Source of the DNA: Cohnella sp. AR92
Lineage (GTDB): Bacteria; Bacillota; Bacilli; Paenibacillales; Paenibacillaceae
Direction: 5' to 3'
DNA length: 64,000 nt
NCBI RefSeq assembly: GCF_003990975.1
Contig: NZ_RZJR01000006.1
Coordinates: 248,001-312,000 of the forward strand
This document shows, one piece after another, positions 41,312 to 50,210 of the stretch. Every line of letters begins with the position of its first letter. Positions within the stretch are counted from its first letter, which is position 1. Under the pieces are notes generated by a model. The model was not told where the DNA came from. It saw only the letters and a list, made by a program, of their open reading frames with translations, and made no database searches. The position numbers were made by a program, and so were the translations under genes.

Positions 41312-42989
41312 CTGCCGTCACCTCGTTTCCGGAAGGCTTCGCTTCGAATCGGCATAGCCGGACAAAATCAGGAATCGTCAGAATACCCGGGACGCCTAAC
41401 CTATTGGCGATTCGAGTGATTTGCGGAAGCTCAATCTTCGCCTCACGAAGCAGTGCTTCTTCACGGAAAGCCTCTTGTGTCGTTCCTTGCAGAAGGATTC
41501 GCCCCCCCTTCATGACGATGACTTCGCTCGCCGTATCGGCAACGAAGGCCATCTCATGGCTGATGACGATGACCGTCTTTCCTTCGGAGGCAAGCCCCTT
41601 CATAAGCTTGGCGAGCAGGTTCTTCATCTCCCGGTCCATTCCGAGCGTAGGCTCATCCAGGATGAGGATGTCCGGATTCGCGGAGAGAACGGACAGGATA
41701 GTCAGGATATGCTTCCGGCCCATCGACAAGCTATTTGGAAAAGCATCCTTGAACTCGAGCAGTCCATGAGCGTCGAGCAGTGCCGAGATATGATCTTCGC
41801 TCCAGGGCAGTTCCATCGTGCGCGCCGAGAACGTCGTTTCCTTCCAGACCGTATCCTCAAAGAGCATATGGTCTGGATGTTGGAACACGTAAGCGACTCG
41901 TCGCGCCATCTCCGCCGTGCTCTTCCCTGCGATCGATTCGCCATCTAGATAAATCGTTCCGGACGTCGGCTCGATCAGTCGGATCAGATGGCGAACCATC
42001 GTCGTCTTGCCGGATCCGTTCTGGCCGAGCACTGCGGTGATCCTACCTGGGAGGAAGCGGGTATCGACGCCGGCCAACGCCTGGAAGTCTTCATACTTCT
42101 TCACCAGTGCTTCGATCCTGATTGACGGTGCATCTTCATTCGGAGACGACGCTTCGAATGTATGCGGTGGAACGGAGAAAGCGATATTCATAGCCCCCAG
42201 TGTCTCCGCTGCCTCTTCGACATTGGCGAACCAGCTAACCTCCTGCTTGCTCCGAAGCTCATGGAAGAGCTCGACGGCTTGAGGAACCGTCACTCCCAGG
42301 CGCGCGGACATCTCCTCGTTACGCAAAAAGTCGTCCACCGCCCCGTCGAATACGATCCCTCCCTCTTCCATTCCGATCACCCGGTCGACAGCGCCGGCCG
42401 GCCAATCCAGGTTCTGATCGATCAGCAGAATCGTCTGTCCTTGGGACTTGAGCTGTCGCAGAACGTCGCTAACGAGCTCCTTGCCCGCCGGGTCGAGCGA
42501 GCTGACAGGCTCGTCCAAAATGAGCAGATCCGGCTCCATGGCTAGAACGGAGGCAATACACACGGTTTGCCGCTGACCGCCTGACAACGAATCAACCGCA
42601 CGCTCGCGCATGTTCTGAATTCCGAAGAGGTTCAGTACTCGGTTCAATCGAACGCCGATCTCCTGCGCGTGGAGCCCCATGTTTTCCAATCCGAAGACAA
42701 TGGCATCCTCCACCCGGTAGCCGAATAGCTGATTCTCCGGATTCTGAGTGACGAAACCAACGCTTCTTGCCTCCGCGCTGCCGAACTCGATCTCTCCTGA
42801 TAGCTTTCCTCCTCTATGCAGATGAGGGATGACACCGCTCAGAAGGTAGGCGACGGTCGACTTGCCGCTTCCGCTGCTGCCTGTCAGCATGACCGTCTCG
42901 CTCTTTGCGATATCGAAGCTTGCCTGATTGACAGCCGGCTTGGTGCCATGTGGGTATTGGTAAGACAGCTGCCGTACGGAAACGATCAT
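41301..42989 (-). CDS. Fused ECF transporter ATPase (A1-A2, two ABC domains)
   Basis: This roughly 562-residue protein has two ABC nucleotide-binding domains in tandem. Walker A GSSGSGKST (about 35) and LSGGQRQ signature (about 138) in the first; GQNGSGKTT (about 320) and the weaker LSMGRKH signature (about 425) in the second, followed by LILDEPTLGMD. The degenerate second signature suggests asymmetric ATP sites. ATG 42989 is chosen because AAAGGAGG precedes it; an ATG at 43010 would add seven residues. It powers the ECF importer encoded by the next three genes. Confidence 0.92.
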   Translation of the reverse strand: MIVSVRQLSYQYPHGTKPAVNQASFDIAKSETVMLTGSSGSGKSTVAYLLSGVIPHLHRGGKLSGEIEFGSAEARSVGFVTQNPENQLFGYRVEDAIVFGLENMGLHAQEIGVRLNRVLNLFGIQNMRERAVDSLSGGQRQTVCIASVLAMEPDLLILDEPVSSLDPAGKELVSDVLRQLKSQGQTILLIDQNLDWPAGAVDRVIGMEEGGIVFDGAVDDFLRNEEMSARLGVTVPQAVELFHELRSKQEVSWFANVEEAAETLGAMNIAFSVPPHTFEASSPNEDAPSIRIEALVKKYEDFQALAGVDTRFLPGRITAVLGQNGSGKTTMVRHLIRLIEPTSGTIYLDGESIAGKSTAEMARRVAYVFQHPDHMLFEDTVWKETTFSARTMELPWSEDHISALLDAHGLLEFKDAFPNSLSMGRKHILTILSVLSANPDILILDEPTLGMDREMKNLLAKLMKGLASEGKTVIVISHEMAFVADTASEVIVMKGGRILLQGTTQEAFREEALLREAKIELPQITRIANRLGVPGILTIPDFVRLCRFEAKPSGNEVTADEV

Positions 42990-43014
42990 GTTCCGCTCCT
43001 CCTTTCGCAAGAAA

Positions 43015-43569
43015 TTAGCCGACCATCAACTCATCCATGCCGACAACCCGTCCGAGCACGTAATCGATATGTTCCAATGCCGCTTCGTGCTGCTTCTGCG
43101 ACGTACCGGCTACGCACTCCTTCGGAACGATAACGTAAAAGTCATGCTGCTGAGCGTCCGTCGCCGTGGCGCGCACGCATACGTCGGTTGCCGCTCCGGT
43201 GAGGATGATTGTGTTCACGCCAAGACCCTTGAGCAGAACCTGGAGATCCGTTTGGAAGAACGCGCTGTACCTTCTTTTCTGAATAACGTAATCCGTTGGC
43301 TCCGGCTTCAGCTCTTCCAGAATCTCGACTCCTCTCGTGCCCTCCACGCAATGGATCGGCTCGCTGCGGTCCAGCTCGCGTCCGAAATCGACGTGATTCT
43401 TGCGATGGATCTCCTGGGTATAAATGACGGGAATTCCGTTGGTTCTCGCATAGGCCAGAAGCTTCTTGTTGTTCTCGATCAAGCTGGGATCGGATTTGCA
43501 AGGGATAACGGCCTCCTCTCCGACGAAATCGTATTGCATGTCGATGACGATGATCGCTGCTTTTTCCAT
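43015..43569 (-). CDS. Isochorismatase-family cysteine hydrolase
   Basis: This 184-residue amidase-like enzyme keeps the catalytic triad: Asp in IVIDMQYDF (about residue 10), Lys in IQKRRYSAF (about 97) and Cys in LTGAATDVCVRAT (about 131). Members hydrolyse amides such as nicotinamide, N-carbamoylsarcosine, biuret or ureidoacrylate. It is the first gene of the BMC operon proper, after a terminator-like hairpin, with AAAGGAG upstream. Its role in amide or ureido hydrolysis fits the neighbouring amidohydrolases. Confidence 0.87.
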   Translation of the reverse strand: MEKAAIIVIDMQYDFVGEEAVIPCKSDPSLIENNKKLLAYARTNGIPVIYTQEIHRKNHVDFGRELDRSEPIHCVEGTRGVEILEELKPEPTDYVIQKRRYSAFFQTDLQVLLKGLGVNTIILTGAATDVCVRATATDAQQHDFYVIVPKECVAGTSQKQHEAALEHIDYVLGRVVGMDELMVG

Positions 43570-43600
43570 GTTGATTGATCTCCTTTCGGGTTTGGGGGGA

Positions 43601-43652
43601 ATAAAAAAAGAAATCCGCCGTTAGAAAAGAAGCTCTCTAACAACGGATTTCT
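43601..43652 (-). terminator. Terminator/attenuator between the DUF2294-like gene and the BMC operon
   Basis: On the minus strand GAAATCCGTTGTTAG pairs with CTAACGGCGGATTTC (two central mismatches) and is followed by TTTTTTT. It precedes the first BMC-operon gene by about 32 bases, so it ends the upstream transcript or works as an attenuator for the BMC genes. Confidence 0.75.
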
Positions 43653-43731
43653 TAATCGTAAACGATAGAAGAAACGCCGAGGGTATAAGTCGGTATCCGC
43701 CGAGATAAAATCCCGGAGAATCGCCGGCAAT

Positions 43732-44082
43732 TTAACTTTCCGTCAGGATGACGGTGACCGCCCATTCCGTATCGGGATCGTAATCCCGCAGAATCGCCGC
43801 CGCTTTCAATCCGAATTCCTCTTCGACCCGAGGCTTGAACCGGAGCTTGAACTCCGAATGCAAGGCGTAATCGACCGCTTGCTTCATCTGCCCGTATCGT
43901 TCCTCTAGGCTCTTAAGGGCCGGAACTCTCTGATGCTTGACGTAGATGGAGATGACCCCATCGTCCAATGAGATCCTGATCTGGGTGACGCCGTACCCGT
44001 AAATCTCCTTGTTGATCTCGTTATAGATCCGGGTCAGAGACTTCTTCGCGTCATTGGACAGGATTGTTCGAGTCAGGGACAT
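43732..44082 (-). CDS. DUF2294-like small protein
   Basis: This 116-residue acidic protein has a helical start (DAKKSLTRIYNEINKEIYG), a VISIYVKHQRVPALKS strand-loop and a final EFGLKAAAILRDYDPDTEWAVTVIL segment. The layout resembles DUF2294-domain proteins, whose role is unsettled. It lies between the nucleoside permease gene and the BMC operon but has its own consensus promoter and terminator, so it may be expressed separately. Confidence 0.55.
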   Translation of the reverse strand: MSLTRTILSNDAKKSLTRIYNEINKEIYGYGVTQIRISLDDGVISIYVKHQRVPALKSLEERYGQMKQAVDYALHSEFKLRFKPRVEEEFGLKAAAILRDYDPDTEWAVTVILTES

Positions 44083-44107
44083 CGGGCGCCCTCCATTTAT
44101 GGGATTG

Positions 44108-44137
44108 ATTATAAGAGCCTCTATGTCTTCTTGTCAA
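44108..44137 (-). promoter_or_regulatory. Strong sigma-A promoter upstream of the DUF2294-like gene
   Basis: Minus-strand TTGACA (44132-44137) and TATAAT (44108-44113) are exact consensus hexamers spaced by 18 bases. Transcription would start about 20 bases before the DUF2294-like ribosome binding site. This is the nearest strong promoter upstream of the BMC operon, about 540 bases before its first gene. Confidence 0.85.
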
Positions 44138-44172
44138 TGTACATGTTAGATTTGTTTACAAGTTTGTGTTGA

Positions 44173-45117
44173 TCAGGCTTGCGGCCCTTTCTGCTTCTTC
44201 AATAGTTTATTAGCCTTGCGAGTCATAGAGACGGAATAGAAGACGAGTCCGAGAATCGTAGCTACGTAAGGCACAGTCGAGATTAGTTCAGCCGGGATCT
44301 TCAGAAGCTGCAACGCGTTGGACAACGCTTCTGCGAAGCCGAACAGAAATGAGGTAATTGTCGTCCCGATGGTCGTGCTTCGTCCCATCGATTCGGCGGC
44401 AAGCGCGATCCAGCCTCTACCCGCGGTCATGTTACGAGTGAACAAGGAGAGATAACCCATCGACATGTAAGCCCCGCCGAGACTGGCAAACAGCCCGCTA
44501 AGCAGAAGTGCGGTATACTGAATTCGTTTGACCTTGACCCCAACCGACTCGGCTGCATGCAGATTCTCTCCGACCGCTCGGATCTGCAGGCCTAAAGGCG
44601 TCTTCTTCAGCAATACGAACACGGCTACGGCCGCAACGATCGAGAGATAAGTCAGGACATGATGACCGGACAGGATCGGACCGACGACCGGAATGTCTTC
44701 GATCAGCGGAATTTCGACCGAAGGCAGAACCTTGCTCGCCAGCGATGAAGAAGTCCCTTTGTCCCCCGTCAGCATATACAGCACGAAAATGGTTCCGCCC
44801 GAAGCAAAAGCATTGATCGCGATTCCGCCCAGGATGAGGTGCGTCTTGAACTGCAACGTGAAGAAAGCGAGCAACCCCGCAATCAGCAACCCGCCCAACG
44901 CCGCTCCCAGCAGCCCCAGCCATGCGCTGCCGGTATATGCACTGACGAGAACGCCTAACAGCGCGGATGTCAGCATGATGCCTTCCAATCCGATATTGAC
45001 GATACCGGCCCGGTTGGAAATGAGAGCGCCAAGCGCCGCGAAAAGAATCGGCGTCGTGACCCGTAACACAGAGAAGGCGAAGTCGGTGGTCAGGATGACC
45101 GCAAGGAAGTCATGCAT
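44173..45117 (-). CDS. Nucleoside ABC transporter permease (NupQ/YufQ type)
   Basis: This 314-residue permease of the BPD_transp_2 family carries GALISNRAGIVNIGLEGIMLTSA near residue 30, a hallmark of nucleoside (BmpA-associated) permeases, and EAA-like GRGWIALAAESMGRSTTIGTTITSFLFG near 235. About eight hydrophobic helices are present. It overlaps the preceding permease gene by 8 bases. It forms the second half of the channel. Confidence 0.9.
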   Translation of the reverse strand: MHDFLAVILTTDFAFSVLRVTTPILFAALGALISNRAGIVNIGLEGIMLTSALLGVLVSAYTGSAWLGLLGAALGGLLIAGLLAFFTLQFKTHLILGGIAINAFASGGTIFVLYMLTGDKGTSSSLASKVLPSVEIPLIEDIPVVGPILSGHHVLTYLSIVAAVAVFVLLKKTPLGLQIRAVGENLHAAESVGVKVKRIQYTALLLSGLFASLGGAYMSMGYLSLFTRNMTAGRGWIALAAESMGRSTTIGTTITSFLFGFAEALSNALQLLKIPAELISTVPYVATILGLVFYSVSMTRKANKLLKKQKGPQA

Positions 45118-46159
45118 TCATCTTCGCCTCCTTTAGTAGCATGCGATTTTTCCAGAACTTCAGGAATTGATCTGCAGAAACGAGCAGTAGAATAACCGCC
45201 TGGATAATCGAGATCAACTCGGACGGAACGTCCGAATAGCGCGACATCATGTCCGCTCCGACTCGAATATAAGCCAGGAACAAGGCGGATCCGATCACAG
45301 CCAGCGGATTGTTCTTCGCCAGCATCGCAACAAGAGCTCCATCCATGCCGTACCCCGGAAGCGCGTTCCATTGGAATCGGCTGTACATGCCCAGTACTTC
45401 GACGGAACCGCCGATTCCGGCGATCAACCCCGCAAGAAGATGAACGTACAAGATGACCCGCCCCGTCTTAATGCCTGAGTATTCTGCGAATTCGCGGTTA
45501 GCTCCCGTCATCCGCAACTCATAGCCCCACTTCGTCTTGTACATGAAGTAGTGACCGGCAACGATACAGACGAGAACGATAATAAGCCCTGTATGGATTC
45601 GCGTACCCGGAATGATCCGGTCCAGGACAGCCGTCGGCTCGAATTTGAACGACGCGGTCTGGAATGCGGATGCATCCCGAAGCTTGTAATTGAGGATGTA
45701 TTGGCCCACTCCGTATAGAATGCTGTTGAACATGAGCGATGTGACCAACTCGTTCGCATTCCATTTCGCTTTCAGGAAGCCCGGGATTCCCGAGATCAAC
45801 GCGCCGACAATCCCGCCAAGCAGAATCGCAACGATCGGATGAAGGAATCCATTTAATGAGAAATGAATGGCTGCTGCGGAAGCGACCAAAGCGGAGAAAT
45901 AGAAGATCCCTTCGGCGCCGAGGTTGAACATATTCATCTTAAACAGCAAGGAAAGCGCAAGCCCGGTGAACATGAGCGGAATCGCCATCTCGACGACGTT
46001 GCCCGCGTGAGAGACCGAGGAGATCGGTTCATAGAGGAAAATCCCTATCGTCTGCAGAGGACTTCCGCTGACGAACGAGATCATAATGAACGTCAGCAGC
46101 AGCGAGATCAACAGCACCGCCGCGGTCCGAATGAGTTCGAAATGTTTGGACTTAAGCAT
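45110..46159 (-). CDS. Nucleoside ABC transporter permease (NupP/YufP type)
   Basis: This roughly 349-residue permease has about nine hydrophobic segments. NMFNLGAEGIFYFSALVASAAA (about residues 75-95) and LPGYGMDGALVAMLAKNNPLAVIGSALFLA (about 275) are typical of the first permease of BmpA-type nucleoside systems. ATG 46159 is chosen because GGAGGG is 8 bases upstream; it overlaps the ATPase stop by 8 bases, implying coupling. Confidence 0.9.
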   Translation of the reverse strand: MLKSKHFELIRTAAVLLISLLLTFIMISFVSGSPLQTIGIFLYEPISSVSHAGNVVEMAIPLMFTGLALSLLFKMNMFNLGAEGIFYFSALVASAAAIHFSLNGFLHPIVAILLGGIVGALISGIPGFLKAKWNANELVTSLMFNSILYGVGQYILNYKLRDASAFQTASFKFEPTAVLDRIIPGTRIHTGLIIVLVCIVAGHYFMYKTKWGYELRMTGANREFAEYSGIKTGRVILYVHLLAGLIAGIGGSVEVLGMYSRFQWNALPGYGMDGALVAMLAKNNPLAVIGSALFLAYIRVGADMMSRYSDVPSELISIIQAVILLLVSADQFLKFWKNRMLLKEAKMNA

Positions 46160-47702
46160 GCATGGCCCTCCTGATGGATTGTTCGTCCTGCTTCTTGATG
46201 CCAAGCATGTACAACCCCAGTTCCTCTTCTGTCAGTTCGGACGGACGTTCGAAGCAAGCAGCCATATCCCCCTCATACATCACCGCCAACGTATCGCTCA
46301 ACTCGAGGATCTCGTTCAGGTCAGCCGAGATAAGCAGGATCGCACACCCTTCTTCCTTCAGTTCCAGCAGCTTGCGATGAATGAGCTGAGCTGCGCCGAC
46401 GTCGACTCCACGGGTCGGCTGCTCAGCAATCAGAAGCCGAGGAGCGGTCGAGCTCTCGCGGGCGACGACGACCTTCTGCATGTTTCCGCCTGACAACATG
46501 CCGATCTCTTGAGCGGGTCCGGATGCTTTGATCTGGAACTCTCTGATTTTCTCTTCCGTCAGCTCCGCCATCTTCTTCCGCTTCTGGAAGCCCCATCTCG
46601 TCCAAGCTTTGCTATTGTAGACCGTGGAGATCAAGTTGTCGACGATACTGGCTTCCTTGGCTGTTCCCTGCCTCATTCGGTCTTCCGGAATATAAGAAAC
46701 GCCCAAGCCGCGAATCTCTCCGATATCGAACCGGGAGATATTGGCGCCCGCGACCTGAACCGTGCCGCTGTCTCCTTCAAGTCGCCCGGTAAGAGCCTCG
46801 ACTAGCTGCGCCTGTCCGTTTCCCTCCACGCCGGCTATGCCCAGAATCTCACCTTCGCGGATGGATAGATTAATACCCCCGAGCACTTTCTTGCCTTCCT
46901 TGGAATAGCCGAGATCTCTGACTTGCAGCACGGATTCTCCGTATTCACGTCCCGACTTCGCGTATTTAAGAACGACATCGCGCCCCACCATGAGCCGGGA
47001 GATCTCTTGCTCCGTCACTTCTCTGATGTCGAAGACACCTTCGGTTCTTCCGTTTCTCATGATCGTAATCCGATCGCAGATTGCTTTGACTTCCTTCAAT
47101 TTATGGGAGATAAAGACGATCGTATGGCCATTCTCCCGCATCAGCTTCAACTGTCCGAACAACTCTTCTGTCTCCTGAGGAGTCAGAACCGCGGTTGGCT
47201 CGTCCAGAATGAGAATCCGTGCCCCGCGAACAAGCGCTTTAAGAATTTCGACCTTTTGCTTCATGCCGACGGACAGATTCTCTACTTTCTCCTCCGGGTC
47301 GACTTGAAGGTTGTACCTGAAGGAGAACTCCCGCGTCAGTCTGGCAGCTTCAGCCTGGTTCAGGAACACCCCTTTTTTCGGCTCCATTCCGAGAACCATG
47401 TTCTCCGCGACGGTAAACGAAGGAACGAGCATGAAGTGCTGATGCACCATCCCTATGCCAAGACGAATGGCGTCCATCGGAGATTGTAGACGAATTCGCG
47501 AACCGCGTAAGTAAATCTCGCCCTCGCTCGGTTCTTCCATGCCGAACATCATTTTCATTAGGGTGGACTTGCCCGCTCCGTTCTCGCCCGCGACCGCGTG
47601 TATCTCCCCTTCGGCAAGGGAGAAGTTCACTTTCTGGTTAGCGACGACGCCGTTGGAGTAGACCTTCGTAATATTGCACATCTCTAACAGTGTCTCTCTC
47701 AT
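46152..47702 (-). CDS. Nucleoside ABC transporter ATPase (NupO/YufO type, two ABC domains)
   Basis: This 516-residue protein has two ABC domains. The first carries Walker [10 protein letters not shown] (about 38) and LSVGMKQ (about 143) with [10 protein letters not shown]. The second has the weak Walker [10 protein letters not shown] (about 290) and [14 protein letters not shown] (about 402), with a degenerate [12 protein letters not shown]. Same organisation as ribose/nucleoside importers. It couples ATP use to the two permeases encoded next. Confidence 0.92.
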   Translation of the reverse strand: MRETLLEMCNITKVYSNGVVANQKVNFSLAEGEIHAVAGENGAGKSTLMKMMFGMEEPSEGEIYLRGSRIRLQSPMDAIRLGIGMVHQHFMLVPSFTVAENMVLGMEPKKGVFLNQAEAARLTREFSFRYNLQVDPEEKVENLSVGMKQKVEILKALVRGARILILDEPTAVLTPQETEELFGQLKLMRENGHTIVFISHKLKEVKAICDRITIMRNGRTEGVFDIREVTEQEISRLMVGRDVVLKYAKSGREYGESVLQVRDLGYSKEGKKVLGGINLSIREGEILGIAGVEGNGQAQLVEALTGRLEGDSGTVQVAGANISRFDIGEIRGLGVSYIPEDRMRQGTAKEASIVDNLISTVYNSKAWTRWGFQKRKKMAELTEEKIREFQIKASGPAQEIGMLSGGNMQKVVVARESSTAPRLLIAEQPTRGVDVGAAQLIHRKLLELKEEGCAILLISADLNEILELSDTLAVMYEGDMAACFERPSELTEEELGLYMLGIKKQDEQSIRRAMHA

Positions 47703-47803
47703 AAGCAGTCTCCTCCGCCCTCAGCTTCCTTGGTGATCAAGCGACGATAAATCCGGCCGGAGGAGACTCGCTCGTATAGAATCTCCTCCTGCGGATTCAC
47801 CCC

Positions 47804-48967
47804 TTACGGTTTGACGGAATTACGGATCTTCTCGACTTCCGCCGTCTCCATGCTATTCGCGTCGTCAACCTTGATTTCTCCGGACTGCAGCTTGGACTTG
47901 ATGTCGTTGATCTTAGCTTGCATGTCCGCGTTCATCAGTTTGCCGTAGATCTCATTCTCCGCGATGCCCGTTCCTCCTTCGGCGAAACCGAGCGTCTCGC
48001 GTTGGCCGAACTTTAGCGTGCCATCCTGGAAGTTCTTCACTGCTCGAAGGATGGATTGATCAATGTTCTTCATGGAAGATGTAATGATAAGATTCGCTTT
48101 CTCCGCGTCCGTGTCTAAGAACAGCTTCGCTTGGTCGGAATCGACTCCGACCGCGTATTTCTTCTGTTCCTTCGCGGCATCGAAGATTCCAAGCCCGGTG
48201 CCGCCGGCGGCGCCGAAGATAACGTCAGCGCCTGCATTGTATTGAACGAGCGAGAGCTCCTTGCCCTTGGCGGGATTCGTGAAGTCTCCCGCATAGGAAG
48301 TGACAACCTTGATCTCTGGATCGATGTATTTAGCCCCTTCAATATAGCCGACGAGGAAGGCGTTAATGCCCGGTACGTCTAGGCCGCCAAGGAATCCGAT
48401 CTTCTTGTCTGGATTCGTTCCCGGCAGACCCGAAGTCGTCGCGAGAGCAGCGACCGCACCAGCCAAGAAAGAAGCGTCATTGACCTTATAATTCATCGCG
48501 TACACATTCTCGGGAACCTCTGCGAAGTCCGTGTCGAAGTCGATGAATTTCTTGTCTGGATGCTCGGAGGCGACAGCGTGGAACACTTCCGAGGCGGTCG
48601 AGTTGCCGGAGATGATCAGATCCCAATCTTGATTCGCGATGTCCTCGTAGATCGGCTGATACTTGGTCAGATCGGTTCCCATCTCGATAACCTTCGTTTC
48701 CGCTCCAAGCTCGGATTTCACGAGTTCGATCCCGCGGTTCGCCGAATCTAGGAACGACTTGTCGCCAAGGTTGCCCGGAATGAGCAAGACAACCCTTAGC
48801 TTGTCTCCCGATGCTGCTGCGTTTGGCGATGCGTTCGCTGCAGCGCTGGAACCGCCGGAGGATATACTCGCGGTAGGCGAGCTCCCGTTATTGCCGTTGT
48901 TGCCGGAGTTAGAGCAAGCGGACAGAACCAATGTCAGAGAAGCTAGCAGTACCAGTACTTTTTTCAT
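47804..48967 (-). CDS. BmpA-family nucleoside-binding lipoprotein
   Basis: This roughly 387-residue solute-binding protein has a lipoprotein signal (LTLVLSAC, Cys about 18), a low-complexity Ser/Asn/Gly/Ala linker of about 35 residues, and a PnrA/BMP-type Rossmann pair. GNLGDKSFLDSANRGIE (about 60), NQDWDLIISGNS (about 105), FIDFDTDF (about 130) and GAAGGTGLGIFDAAKE (about 240) match the purine-nucleoside-binding BMP family. The start ATG 48967 gives a normal lipoprotein signal. It supplies nucleosides to the following ATPase and permease proteins. Confidence 0.93.
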   Translation of the reverse strand: MKKVLVLLASLTLVLSACSNSGNNGNNGSSPTASISSGGSSAAANASPNAAASGDKLRVVLLIPGNLGDKSFLDSANRGIELVKSELGAETKVIEMGTDLTKYQPIYEDIANQDWDLIISGNSTASEVFHAVASEHPDKKFIDFDTDFAEVPENVYAMNYKVNDASFLAGAVAALATTSGLPGTNPDKKIGFLGGLDVPGINAFLVGYIEGAKYIDPEIKVVTSYAGDFTNPAKGKELSLVQYNAGADVIFGAAGGTGLGIFDAAKEQKKYAVGVDSDQAKLFLDTDAEKANLIITSSMKNIDQSILRAVKNFQDGTLKFGQRETLGFAEGGTGIAENEIYGKLMNADMQAKINDIKSKLQSGEIKVDDANSMETAEVEKIRNSVKP

Positions 48968-49074
48968 CTCTTCATTCCCTTTCCTCTTCTTGTTTTTGTG
49001 ATTTGACTCCAATCCAAGGTGTAGCTATATGAAACTCCGGCCGCCATTGACGGTCAGAACTCATATCCGATGAA

Positions 49075-49902
49075 TTATGGCTGGGAAACGAACGATTTCG
49101 CTCGGTAGGCTTTCACGACATCCATGAATGCCTTGACTCGCTGAGGATCGACCAGGTTGTCGAACTTGCCGTCCACCTTGAACGTCGTTCCGACAACCGC
49201 TCCATCAGCGATCGATAACTGCCGTTCGATCGTCTCGATGGTGCAGCCCGTGTTGCAGAAGACGACGGTCTCGGGAACGGCGGCCTTCACCTTCGTGAGA
49301 ATCGCGTTGTCCGTGGCAGCGCCCGCCGTCAAGCCAGAGACGCACAAGGCGTCCGGACGATTGTTAAACACGGTGGACTTCGCGATATCGACGATGTCGC
49401 GGTCGGCTAGGTACTTGGAGGCTTCCGGCACTATGTTGAAGAGCATCTTAAGATCCTTGGCGCCTAGCTCCGCCTTGTGCCGGATCGTCTCTCCTACATT
49501 GGTGTTCCACAGGCCAAAGTCGCTGGCGTACACTCCCGTGATAATCTCACGAATGAATTTCGCCCCGGTGGCCACCGCCAGATCGATCGAAGCGATCGGA
49601 TCCCACAGCACATTCACTCCAAACGGCACTCGGATATCCCCCATCAACTCCCCGATAATCCGAGCCATGCATGCGACCGTTTCCGGTCTAACTTTCGTTA
49701 GATATGGCAAACTGAACTCGTTCGAGAACATAACGGCGTCCACTCCGCCGTCCTGCAGGCCTATCAAATCTTGCCTAGCCAGATCGATGACCCTTCTCAT
49801 CCCTCCTTCGCTCTCATAGTACGGATCGCCCGGCAAGGCCCGGAAATGGCACATGGCGATGATCGGTTTGCGCGTACCGAACGTTTCTTCAATCCATTGC
49901 AT
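49075..49902 (-). CDS. BtpA/SgcQ-family TIM-barrel protein
   Basis: This roughly 275-residue protein belongs to the BtpA/SgcQ family (PF03437), whose enzymatic role is unsettled. Features include PIIAMCHFRALPGDPYY (about residue 12), VDAVMFSNEFSLPY (about 54), VPFGVNVLWDPIA (about 92) and ALCVSGLTAGA (about 185). The ATG at 49902 has GGTGGAGG upstream; the longer frame to 50040 crosses the promoter. First gene of the nucleoside-transporter transcript, with a consensus promoter and a perfect inverted repeat just upstream. Members are often encoded with nucleoside or sugar genes. Confidence 0.88.
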   Translation of the reverse strand: MQWIEETFGTRKPIIAMCHFRALPGDPYYESEGGMRRVIDLARQDLIGLQDGGVDAVMFSNEFSLPYLTKVRPETVACMARIIGELMGDIRVPFGVNVLWDPIASIDLAVATGAKFIREIITGVYASDFGLWNTNVGETIRHKAELGAKDLKMLFNIVPEASKYLADRDIVDIAKSTVFNNRPDALCVSGLTAGAATDNAILTKVKAAVPETVVFCNTGCTIETIERQLSIADGAVVGTTFKVDGKFDNLVDPQRVKAFMDVVKAYRAKSFVSQP

Positions 49903-49978
49903 GTTGTCTGCCTCCACCACTCGTTGATTTGCAAATCTTGAATTGCCAGAATATTCTTTTGTGATCTTATACGTTAGA

Positions 49979-50001
49979 TTAGTTAACATTAAGTTAACTA
50001 A
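49979..50001. promoter_or_regulatory. Perfect inverted-repeat operator downstream of the BtpA promoter
   Basis: Arms TTAGTTAAC and GTTAACTAA (9 bp each) flank ATTAA. The repeat starts 10 bases downstream of the -10 element, where a bound repressor would block transcription. The DeoR-family protein encoded just upstream is the best candidate binder. Confidence 0.65.
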
Positions 50002-50010
50002 TTTATCCCG

Positions 50011-50040
50011 ATTATAGACCCATGTCAGATATACCGTCAA
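50011..50040 (-). promoter_or_regulatory. Sigma-A promoter of the BtpA/nucleoside-transporter operon
   Basis: Minus-strand TTGACG (50035-50040) and TATAAT (50011-50016) are spaced by 18 bases. Transcription would run through the operator repeat into the BtpA gene. Confidence 0.8.
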
Positions 50041-50101
50041 GATTAGATGTGATTATTTAATTTCTTTTTTGATTCATTTTGTTCCTTTTGTGATCAAGCA
50101 C

Positions 50102-50174
50102 AAAAAAGCCTTGCAGCTGCCCAATGGAAGCGCGACGCGAAAGCGCGTCGACGATTGCATAAGGCAGGCAAGGC
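50102..50174 (-). terminator. Complex terminator downstream of the deoR-type gene
   Basis: On the minus strand GCCTTGC pairs with GCAAGGC, extended by CTGCC/GGCAG, enclosing a second hairpin (CGACGCG / CGCGTCG with a 4-base loop), followed by TTTTTTG. It separates the DeoR transcript from the BtpA operon. Confidence 0.85.
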
Positions 50175-50210
50175 AATAGTGAATCAGTTGCATTTGAATC
50201 CGAACAACGA

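Noticed and set aside
43653..43731. Known purine, guanidine or xanthine riboswitch before the BMC operon
   Set aside because: I compared the GC-rich leader with the recalled consensus blocks of guanine, guanidine-I/II/III and NMT1 classes and found no match; only the terminator-like hairpin is supported.
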